64,000 nt of DNA, taken from positions 19,778,871 to 19,842,870 of the forward strand of contig JASEVX010000012.1 of NCBI GenBank assembly GCA_031761405.1, written 5' to 3'. Shown here in pieces: positions 31,501 to 43,500 of this stretch. The notes under the pieces were generated by a model, which made no database searches, had not been told where the DNA came from, and saw nothing but the letters and a program-made list of their open reading frames with translations. Within the stretch, counting starts at the first letter, position 1. Each line of letters opens with the position of its first letter. The stretch comes from Serripes groenlandicus. Taxonomy: Eukaryota; Mollusca; Bivalvia; Cardiida; Cardiidae. The position numbers and the translations under genes were made by a program.

Positions 31501-34500
31501 TCAACTGTTTTTTATAAATTCAATTTTCGCATTCATTTTCATCCTTGGAAAGCCTGCTTTAGGGACTCTGCGATCAGTGAAGATCCAGGTCAGCGTGCAC
31601 CTTCGCGCAGTCTGGTCAGGGTCTTTCCCTATTAGCCATAATAGTCCTATAATTAATGACACGAACGGTAACAATTAAATACGGGATTAACGTACATATT
31701 CATAACGTACACGTACATAACATGTACAGACTGACAAGTCGGTGTAATGGTTAAAGGATCAGAAGTATTACTGTTTTATCCAGGAGCGCCGTGATAAAGC
31801 TTTAACATTAGTTAAAAGCGGTGTGAAGCAATCAAACTCAAAGAAAGACATTTAAACAAACAAATTTTTTTTTTTTTAATTCAGCGATGTCTTATCATGA
31901 TGTTGCTAATTTCGGCCTCTATAGCTCTACACTTAATGAGAAGAATCCAATGAGCGGATACAACCCTAAAAGCACTATATCGAGGGCTTGGCGTGAAACG
32001 GTTGTAACTCAAATTGGTATTTTCTTACCAAGGTTAATCACCTCGCCATAAACTCTTTATAAGCGTTAAATAATTGTTCTTGGTAAACAATGGAAATTTA
32101 GGTGCCATTGCTCGTTCTGAGCAATGGCACCTAAATTTGCATTGTTTACAAAGGGGTCAAAATTGCCCCTAAACCAGGGTTTTCAAAATAGGTTTTTAGT
32201 TACAACCGTCTCACGCCAAGCCCTCGATATACAGTCGAATTTCCGGCAAAACTTAATACAGCTCATCTCAATGTTATAAGGCACACGGCAAAAAACATGC
32301 CATTGGTCATTAAGAAAAAATACATGAAAATATGACATTTACAATTGTTTACATACTGTACATTAGTTAATATATACATTTACTGTTGAAAAAAGTAATA
32401 TCAGATATAACATTTTTGTTGTGTAATTCTATGATATCTATCATAATTAAAACAAGACGAATTTTGATGCTAAGCATCAAAGACGCCGCGCATGATTTTA
32501 AAGCATGACTTAAAGGGAAGCAGATGCAGTTCAATACATTTAAATAACCTGGGCAGACGGACAGGATGTAAATATTTTGAACAAGAAGGCCAAATCTACC
32601 TTTATCTTAAACAAGAAGGCCAAGATGTTCCTTTATTGCTCACCTGGATACCATAGTCTATAATACAATGTTATCAAGAGCAAAAAGGGTCCATTTTGAC
32701 GTAGGGATTATACACTTTATATGCTACGATCTATGTGATATTCAGCATGCAAAGTTTAGTCGTGAAATGACGAGTTAAGTCTTCAAACCATTTGGTTTAC
32801 CGGTTGCTTAACATTGACTGCAACAATAAAGTGTCATACACGCTGAAGTTTCTTAATTTCAAATCTGCTCTAACTAGATCAATTAAACATAGATACTGAA
32901 ATATTAACAGATATTAACTTAAGTGTTAATGCCTCTAGTTATAAGTTAAGTGTGACACAAGTTTTGGAAGGAGAGAGGGAAGTCTATTCTCCTTCCAGTT
33001 GAGCAGAAGTATGATAAAAAAAATACGAGAGTATATAAACAAAACATACAAATAATTCTAACAAGTTTAAAGATATTTTATATCAAAACTAAGCATTTAT
33101 GAAATAAAAAGAAAAATATCTCATGTATAGTCAACATATAGCAAGAATACAATGGTCTGAATGAACACCTGTATTAGGGAGGAACGTTTTAAGTTTAGTA
33201 ATACAACATACATAAATAGGAAACAACATCACCCGAATCTTTTTTCTGAGCTTTGATAAATCGAGTCGTCAGAGCAGTAAACCAAACAATTTAAAAAGCG
33301 TAGCCTAGTGAACTCATAAAAATAGCTTAGCCTAGTTAGTTGGGGAACAGTTATTAAAAACAATTTAATGTGTCTAAAGTTTTGTAACAACGGTAAAAGA
33401 TATACCTATTTTGTATCTTGTTGTTTCTTAAATCAGTTAATACAATTTATTCAATCATAAAGGCTGTTTTTTCAAACATATTACAGAGTTTTTCTTTACA
33501 ATAATATTTGTTGGTTGCTCCCTTTTCGATTACGTCACCCCATGGTACAAAATTAAAACCTATCACATACTGACACCGCGCTTCCACGCGGCGTCAATAA
33601 ATAATTCAAGCATAAGCGCGTGCCAGGTTCGATGGTTCAGTGCTTTTGGGCAATGGACATTTCCTAGCCTAGTACTGGTGTGTTTACCAAGGGATCATGA
33701 CAAAATAAATTATCGGCGTGATAAAACTGAGATTATGTTGAAACGGCGTAAAATCCCAAATAGAACAAAACAAATCTGAGATTTGATTAACCCTTTCCTC
33801 CATGCAATGTATACATTTAAACGCATCTGCAGCAAACACGATTGGAAAACAGTGTGACAAAAGAAAATATATTTATCCTTTTATCTTTATCCAAATGTTT
33901 TCAACCCTGTACTTTAATAACCCTTTACCTCACATAGACGCTTTCTGACGCCTCTGCAGCAGACGGTTTTTTGAAAACATAGTGACAAAAGGAGAAATTG
34001 CTCAAAACGAGCAATTTCTCCTTTTGCCGCAATGTCTTCCACTTTTGGTCATAGGTTATCCATTTAATTATAGAGAATTTCTATTTTTAGACAAAATATG
34101 TTCAAAGTCGTCTGCTGCGGAATTGTCGTATGAGGGAAAGGGTTGAAAGAGAGATTCCGGTTGAACGGATTCAACGTCATGTGTTGCAAGTCAAGGTTGT
34201 TTAAGGGGAAGGGTTTGACGACTATTAAAAAGGGTTTAACCTTTTATTCCGAGGTCATTCCAGGACATGAAGCACATCGTTGACATTTCTATTAATTAGT
34301 GAGTTCTCTTCAATCCCGTTTTATAGAATCTGAATCTGAAATAAGGAAAGGGAAACGAAAGAATTTAAACTCGTAAGCCCTTATCGTCATTTAGACCCAT
34401 TTTAACACATCCGGAGCAGACGATTTTTGACAACATTGTGCCAAAAGGAGGAATTGCTCATAATGAGCAATTCCTACTTTTTCCGCAATGTTTTCAATCC

Positions 34501-37500
34501 TATTCAATTATTATACTTTCATTCATAATAATGTTTCCAAATTGTTGGTATAAGAGCTGTCCCGCGAGGAAACCAACATTTTGGACTCTGCGTAATGTAT
34601 TGACCTGGATCAGCCTGCGCAGTTCGCACACGCTAATCCGGGCCGACAAATTCCGTCTCAGGGAGCTAGAGGTATAGAGTAATGATTCCTGAAACAGAAA
34701 ATCCACAGTAGGCGAAAAGTGTCTGTCCGGCTTAGCCTGCGCGGCATGCTTATGCTGGTCCGGGTCCATACTTTACGCAGAGTCCACAATGTTGGTTTTC
34801 TCGCGGGATGGCTCATTTATGTTTTCAAAGTCGGCCGCTGCAGATTTGTTGTATGTGAGAATGGGTTAACTCTTTCAGCGCCAAAGGCAATATTCAGATT
34901 TTTGCAAACAATACTGATTCAGGCGAGTCAGCTCGTAACGAGCTGTCTCACCTGAAATCAGCATTGTTTTCCTTTTAGTTATCAAAATAGTCCAAAAGTG
35001 TATTATATGAGAAATGGAGACGCCCGATTTTGACCATGGAAGAGTCCACTTTAAACAATTCGGCGCTGAAAGAGTTAAGGGCAAGCTTAGTAAAACCGTA
35101 TTAAGGGCAAGGAAACATGCCATGGTGAGTCATTGCGCTCTTTTCATACGATTTTTCGAGTTCCGAGGTTCCAACTACTGTATACTCAGTTAGTAATTCA
35201 ACGAGAAGCGTTTAAGCCTTACCCACATACAATAATTCTGCCCCAGACGGCTTTGTAAACATCTGGACACAAATATAAAAAGAAATACCTCTATTAACGA
35301 CAGTACGATAATTGAATAGAGCTGAACATATTGCGACAAATGGCGAAATTGCTCAAAAGTCGTCTGTTGAAGAGGCAACAGTAAGGGTCTGTATATATAT
35401 ATATATATATAGGAAAGGGTTATTTCAATGGGACGGGCTTTAATGATTGATGGATATAAATGATAAATAAATGTATGAGTAATTACGACGGAACAAAATG
35501 ATTATTATTTTAATTTCATTGAAATACGTGTTTGCCTTTGTGTTCCTAATCACACAGAAAATCCCACGGCTTAGTCATTATAAAAGATATTCCAGGTATT
35601 CAAGAAGCACCCATTATAATTAGAATCGATTTGTGTTTCCACGAATTATCGGTGAATGACATACGAACATTTCGTACCTAAATGACCCCTGAAAAGCTGT
35701 AATAAGGACTGTTACTCTGTGTCGTTTGCGGTTGCGGGAATAAATACTATGCACATCAGTTGCATGTGAACGAATAATTTGTACCCTAGTGCTGATACGT
35801 TACCTTAGTACTGCGATATTTACCTAAATATTGGTAGATTTACATTAATATTGCTAAATTTACATTAATACTGCTATATTTAGATTAGCTAAATTTACAT
35901 TAGTCCTGGTAAATATACCGTAATACTGCTAAATTTACATTAGTACTGCTTAACATACATTAATACTGCTAAATTTATATTAGTCCTGGTAAATATACCG
36001 TAATACTGCTAAATTTACATTAGCACTGCAAAACATACCTTTATAGTGCAAAATTCACGTTAATACTGCTAAATTTAGATTAGTCCTGGTAAATTTACCG
36101 TAATACTGCTAAATTTACCTTAATACTGCTAAATTTACTTTAATATTGCTAAATTTAGATAATTCCTGGTAAATGTACCTTAATACTGCTAAATTTACAT
36201 TAGTACTGCTAATTTAACTAAGTACTCCTTAATTTAAATAAGTACTGCTAAATTTAAATAAGTACTGCTAAATTTTCCTAAGTACTGCTTAAGTTACATA
36301 AGTACTACTAACTGTACATTAGTACTGCTAAATTCAACTTAGAAATGCGATATTAACCTTAGTACTGCGACATTTACCTTAGTTCTGTTTATTTTAAATT
36401 ATTACTGCGACATCAACCTTAGTACTACTGATGATTATGCATACGACCACGTTAAAACACACTGTAAGCATGTACACTGGAATCGCGTTAACTGGAACAT
36501 GAGATAATTCGAAAATATCGTTTCACTGAAACCAATTCTCGAAACGGATCCGTCTCTTGCAATTAGATAAGCAGCAGTTCTGCATCTGTGCTGTTTTCTT
36601 GCTATAATCTTTTCACTGGCTTGATTTCCATAATAAAATGTGAAGTTTAGTTAATTTTAAATACGCAGCTGAACAAAACATAAATGAATTTTGCATACAA
36701 TTGATGGATCACTCGATCATGTCGATAACTGGAAGTAATTAATGCGTCTATTCGGACTTCGAGTTATCGCGAGTTCTTTGTATTTAGAAATATAGTTGAA
36801 TACGGTGTCTGGTCCTCGGACCCACAGACAGGTATTCGGTTTCGAATACAAAGTATAACATGGATTACGTATGCCTAATGGCCCATTGCAATTTGCGAGT
36901 TGACCCTTACCCTGATATACGCAATATTATGTAGCACACTTTACTGTACAGAGGACTAGATAAGAGGGAGTGAACAGGTCTTTTCCTCACGATATTTCAC
37001 TTTTTGCTCAACCGAATCCTATGTTGTAGGTACTCAAAAAAATTGTCTCATTGAGACGATTCTTTTGAGTACCCACAATATAGGGTTTGAATGTCAAATA
37101 AGGATTTTAGGACATGAAAAATGCCCCTTATCTAGAACTCTAGTTTACACCTTAGCTAAAACTCATTTACACACAATGTATATGAATATCAGACTGCACA
37201 TTGTGCATAATCATTTTGGTCTAATTTACTCGTTTCTAATACCAGTATATGAGTTCCTGGCCTTAACCCTTTCCCTCATACGACAATTCTGCAGCAGACG
37301 ACTTTAAACATATTTTGTCAAAACATAGAAAATCTCTATAATTGAATGGATAACCTATGACTAAAAGTCGAAAACATTGTGGCAAAAGGTGAAATTGCTC
37401 GTTTTGAGCAATTTCTTCTTTTGTCACTATGTTTTCAAAAAGCCGTCTGCTGCAGAGGCGTCAGAAAGCGTCTATATGAGGGAAATGGTTAAACCTTCCA

Positions 37501-40500
37501 ACATTCTGATGCTGTCCGACGCCTCTGCGGCAGATGACCTTTGGAAACAGTGGGGCAAACGGGGAAATTGCTCGCTATGTAATATCTTATCTTTGTCACA
37601 ATGCTTTCAACTATATTCAATACATATATCGCCGAGCCCCTGTAGCTCAGTCGGCAGCGACGCGGGCTGTCAATCCAGGGGTTGTGAGTTCGAATGCCGG
37701 CTCGGCCAACTTTCTTTCCGACGATTGACAAAAGTCAATGCGACATGCGTCATTCGTCTTCCACCACTGGGCTAAGTCTATGTGGAAAAGCAGCCAGTTG
37801 CTTGGGAAGATTGTTTTGTGGAGTACTGGTGTGAGAAAACCAGGAAATACATGAGTAGGTGAACTGGCCGACGTGATATAACTGAGAAATTGTTAAAAAC
37901 TGCGTTAAACCCCAATCAATCAATCAATCAATTCAATACAAATATAATATCACATATAACTTACTATGTAGTAATGTGCAAAATTTAAGTTCTTCAAAAA
38001 GCCTTGAAACATGAATTATATTCAATGGTTATACAATCGTTCGTTAATTTTCCATAATTTAATCTAAATGTTTTCAAAGTTGTTATCTACATAATGGTTG
38101 TATGCGGGAAAGAGTTAACTGTTTAAGACACATTTAATGGATTTATTTTTTTCGTGTTTTACGCCGCTTTCAACATTTGTTTAGTTATATCACGGCTTTT
38201 CCTGGGTAAGATACCAGTACTACTGGGCCATTTATCCTGATACCAGCCAGTCAGTCGTAATGTTAACCCAACAACCCATAGCACCAAAGAGGGTAGCCAT
38301 TACTACAATTTTTAAAGTTTTTGGTATGAAGGAACACATTTAACCATTTCCCTCATATAGGCGCTTTCTGACGCCTCTGTAGCAGACGACTTTTTGAAAA
38401 CATGGCGACAAAAGAGGAAATTGCTCAAAACGAGCAATTTCTCCTTGTGTCATCATGTTTTTTACAACTCTATCCAATTATTGTTTTATCATTTAAAGGG
38501 AGTTTCTAATATATTTTCGGGTATTTTTTTAAAGTAGTCTGTTGCAGATTTGTTGTATGTGGGAAAGGGTTAAAAATTAGATAAAGCGTGAGAAAATCGG
38601 TAGCATGAATTCAACCAGGATAAGGGTTTATCTGAATTCAGGACTGTAAACGATCTCACACCCCCTCACTCGTACGACTAAATAACTGGAACGAACTCAT
38701 CAAATTGACATTATTTCTGTTCGATTAGATGTCATTGAACTGCTGATACCATTGTACATAGAGGAAGTTGTACTCATTAAAGCAAAAAAGGTAAATAATG
38801 ATGAAAGACAAAACCAATTCAACAAAGTCATTGAATCGAAATATCAAGCCACTTTTAACCATTCAAGTCCCACATTCCCGAATTCAACAAGTCTGCAGCA
38901 GATGACTTAAACAAAATATATGAAAGTATAATTATTAGATTTAAAACATTGAGGCAAAGAGAGAAATTTCTAATTATGACACATTTCTTCTGTTGTCAGA
39001 CTGTGTCGCCTGTGTCGCCTGCTGCAGATGCGCCAGAATGCGTCTGTATTAGGGAAATGGTTAAAACATAAAGTCAATAGAGAGGAAAGACAAAACCAAT
39101 TCAACATAGTCATTGAACCGAAGTACCAAACACTTGGTAAATAATAGACAAATGTTTGCTGAAAAAGCTTTTGAGCCTCGGCAATCGATTAGTGGCCTTG
39201 TTATATATGATTGATTGTTTGGTGTTTTACAATTTTTCAATTATATCACGTTGTTTCCTGGGTAAGTTACCAGTAATCCAGTTGTGATGCTAACAGCGTT
39301 ACCCTGTACGCCAATTAAGACAGCCATTACTACCATTTTTAAAGTCTTTGGTATGACCCGGCCGGGGATCAAACCGGCAACCTCCCGTAGCCGAGACTTC
39401 CAGTTTCTTGTCTAAAAACGCGTTTTAAATATATGTAACAGATATGCGGATGGTGAAGCATTTTGTGATGTTGTGTGCATGCCAGACTTGCCCGAATCTA
39501 CACTGTACGCACGTGCATTTCGACCCAAACTTGCATGGACATGAATAAAGATTCATTTGTAGAATATGTTTCATACTAAACTAATATAACTACCCGAATC
39601 TATGATGTAAAGGACGAACAACGTGATCGTTTTATATGTTGAGGTGACGATATTTGAATATTTTAAGACGATTTTAGGAAACTTTGTTTTAAATTTTCTT
39701 TCAAAATTGATTATAATTCTAACTATTTCAGATACACCATTTCCCACATATAGACGCTTTTATGATGCCTCTTAATCAGACGGTTTTTGAAAACATTGTA
39801 GCAAAAGGAGAAAATGCTCATTATGAGCATTTTCTCCTTTTGCCACAATGTTTTCAAACTTATTCAGTAATTAAATTATCAGACAGAGAGATAAACCATA
39901 TATGTACTTAAATATGTTAAAGTCATCTGCTGCATACGTGTTGTATGTGAGTGAGAAAGGGATAATATTTACTTCCTCAGATGTTTTTAACAATAATTAC
40001 AGCTAATGTAGAAAAGAGATAAAGAAAAAAGAAAACATAAAAAATAAAAAAACAATGATATATATACATATAACTGTCGAATGATGCAATCAATGCAATT
40101 CAGCGCAATAATGACTTTGCTCAAATGATTTAACACTTCATAAAACTAAAAGCGATTTGACTGACATGTTTTGATTCTGTAATACATCATATTGTTTATA
40201 GGGGGAATATATGATGGATAGCTTTTTGCTCTAGGCTGATTGTCACTTGTACAGACAGTGTAATGTAAATATTGTTCCCTCAGGCGAATTTGAAACAATA
40301 TATCTCCACACAAAAATGACGTGGCAAACTTTTTGATGACAAGAACAACTATTTCTTTGAAATGTTTTGATTTCTTTGAAATTTGTAATATAATAAAAAA
40401 AAAATGTACTTATATGTCAAATTTATCCGTCAAGGTTTTAAAATGTTTATATTAAATTTTGATATATTCAGAATTATTTCCCATATTCAATCGTGTTATA

Positions 40501-43500
40501 CGCTTAACACTTTCCCATATACGACAATTCTGCACCAGACGACTTTGAACATATTTTGTCAAAAAATAGAAAATCTCTATAATTGAATGGATAACCTAGG
40601 ACTAAAAGTGGAAAACATTGTGGCAAAATGGGAAATTGCTCGTTTTGAGCAATTTCTTCTTTTGTCACTATGTTTTCAAAAAGCCGTCTGCTGCAGAGGC
40701 GCCATGAAGCATCTGTCTACATGAGGGAAGGGTTAAAGACACAGAATTGCGAGATTTATAAGAACACCGTTAATTTGTTTTCATGTAATTATACTCTTTC
40801 TCACCATCTGAACTAGCAATTTTCAAAATGAGGTTGAGTCTTTTCAAAATTGTATTAATATGTTGTCATTCATGTATGTTAATTATAATTTATCTAGTTT
40901 TCCCAAATTATATATTATTATTTTATTTAACTTGGTTAAACCAGGGACGTAGATACGATCTTATCTACGTCACTGGTTAAACTAGATTCATTTTTCAAGG
41001 ACCATCGACTTCATAAAATGTATATACCTACTAAATGTATTTACTTTGTTTGAAAACTATCAATTGAATGATTATTATTTTCATTACCATACATGTTGTA
41101 CATGTTAATTATGCATGTTATGCACAATGAGCTTATAGGCTTGTGTTGTAAAATAACTTATGTTCTGTTCTTGTTCCAATGGTAAGGTAGTAGTTGAAGG
41201 ATAAAGATGACATATGACTTTGAAGTAGTTTTTAAAAACAGACCTTAACTTTTTCCCAAATACAACAACTCTGCTAAACAAATAGAAAATCTCTATAATT
41301 AAATGGATAACCTATGACAAATAGAGGAAATCATTGTGGCAAAAGGAGAAATTGCTCGTTTTGAGCAATTTCTTCTTTTGTCACTATGTTTTCAAAAGGC
41401 CTTCTGCTGCAGAGGCGTCAGAAAGCGTCTATATGTGGGAAAGGGTTATTTAAACAGTATTTACTTCACATCGATTGAGAAACATGTTCTAACAATATAA
41501 CGACTTGTTTTTCTCATAACACATTTCTGCTTTCTACAAGGGTCCAAATCAAACAACCTTACTAAGCGCTAAGTAATACTTAAAAGCATCATCATTCTTT
41601 TTGTTTCCCTAATATTGTGAAAAACATAAATGGTGGTATTTATTTAACTCAGTGACAATGTTGACATAAATAGGTAATTGACAAACAATACTAGTTAAGA
41701 ATTGAACTATTTTGGCATTTTTATTACGGAAACAAAAATGATAAAATACGCTCTTTGAATTCCTAAATGGCGACACCGTTTATACGAACGGTCACATACA
41801 CACATCTATTTCATTTATCTCAAGATATCCTTTTTTAAATTTTCAGTTTGGAAAGAAACGAGCCATTCCAGTTCCAGCTGGGTATCGGTCAGGTCATAAA
41901 AGGATGGGAGGAAGGAGTGTTGGACATGTGTCCAGGGGAGAAGAGGAAACTGACCATCCCACCAAATCTAGCTTATGGAGATAACGGCGCAGGTATGTAA
42001 ATTATTATAATACCCGAAATGTGTTAAATTATAAAGATGCAGATATATTTGCATATCTATCTTATTCAATATTTGTCAATTATACTACCATGTGTGTTTT
42101 AATAAAATAAACCAGTTACGTTAAAAGTTGAAAATATTGTTATGATAGGAGAAAATACTCATTTAAATCATTTTTGTTTTTGCTACAATGTTTTTAAAAG
42201 TCATCTGCTGCAGAGGCGTCAGAAATGTTCTGATTTCGGGAAAGGGTTTAACTTTATTTTCCACGTACATACCTTACTTGAATGTGGTAAGTTTCTATTG
42301 TTATCAGTACCTGCATATCACATACAAAAACCCAGCCACATATAATGTAAAGTAAATGTAAATAATAAAATATCTCAACTAGAAAATAGACGAGCACGTC
42401 AATGAATATAGTGGGAAAATGGATACTTCTTTTCCACAATTTAATTTTTAATGTATAAACTTATGTATTCAATTCGTTGTGGTAAACGTTCCACAAAAAA
42501 TATGTCATTTCGAATTTCGGGTCAATTCTTTAACCAGCTCTCTATCTGGATGCGCTTCACTTGCTGTATGCATGTAGTTGCAGTTTATCTCGTGTTTAAC
42601 CCTTTCCAAATTTAAGAATCATTTATTCGACGGACGGCTGCATTCATACATGCGTCTGGCGATATACGTGATAGACAAAATACAATGGAAAATTCAAAGG
42701 GAATTAAAACACAAGAGAATGCTAAAATGCATGAAACAAAGAGGAAAGAAAATAAAAGTAAGAAGTATAACAAAGAAAGTTTAAGGTCTTAATGCATCTG
42801 AACCAGAGCATTCACTACGGTCCGATATGTAATATTTAACCGATGCGTTATAAACAAATGTAATTTTAAATTATTCCAAACAGGAGAAGCAATAAGAACC
42901 AAAATTGCAAAAGGCTAATACGTCTGCTTTTTTATATATTCAGGCGAGGCTATTCCACCAGGTTCCACCCTCATATTCGAAGTTGAACTCGTCCACTCTG
43001 CTGATGGGCCTGTACCACCAAATGTCTTTAATGAAATAGATGTTGACACGGATAAGTCTATTACACAAGATGAGGTTTGTCAATTATTAATCTAACCGCT
43101 TTTAAAAGTTCTGAAACTAGAGACGCCAAGCAGGGAATTGTGACATGATCTTGCATATTCGTACCCGTCCGTACGAGAATGAAAGTTCGCATTTCTGCAA
43201 AAATGTCACCCAGTCCATTTGCTAAGACTGATCAGAATCTACACACGTTGTTATAATCTTCTTAGTGTGAGTAATATATGAACGAACAGTAAAGGCATCA
43301 GAGCTCAAGATAAGGGACATTTTTCTTTTCATGAAATCTTTATTTGTCACTCAAACCCTATGTTGTGGGTACTCAAAAGAATCGTCTCAGTGAGACAATT
43401 CTTTTGCGTACCCACAACATAGGGTTTTGTTGGGTAATGAGAGAGATATTTTGGGAAAAGGACCAGTTCACTCCTCCTTATCTGGTCCTCTGTAGGCATT

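Larger units (their letters stand above)
28566..41846 (+). other. FKBP14-like intron 1 (13.3 kb), repeat-filled
   Basis: Starts GTATGT and ends TTTTCAG. It holds at least ten family B MITEs plus families A, C, D, E and H, SINEs, and a 20-bp tandem array. No second gene is recognised inside it on either strand. Recurrent hairpin elements in both orientations would give this intron extensive RNA secondary structure. Confidence 0.85.

Noticed and set aside
37637..37707. tRNA gene candidate with A and B boxes
   Set aside because: It is the head of an S1 SINE: a long body and CAAT tail follow with no pol III terminator, and the cloverleaf is imperfect.
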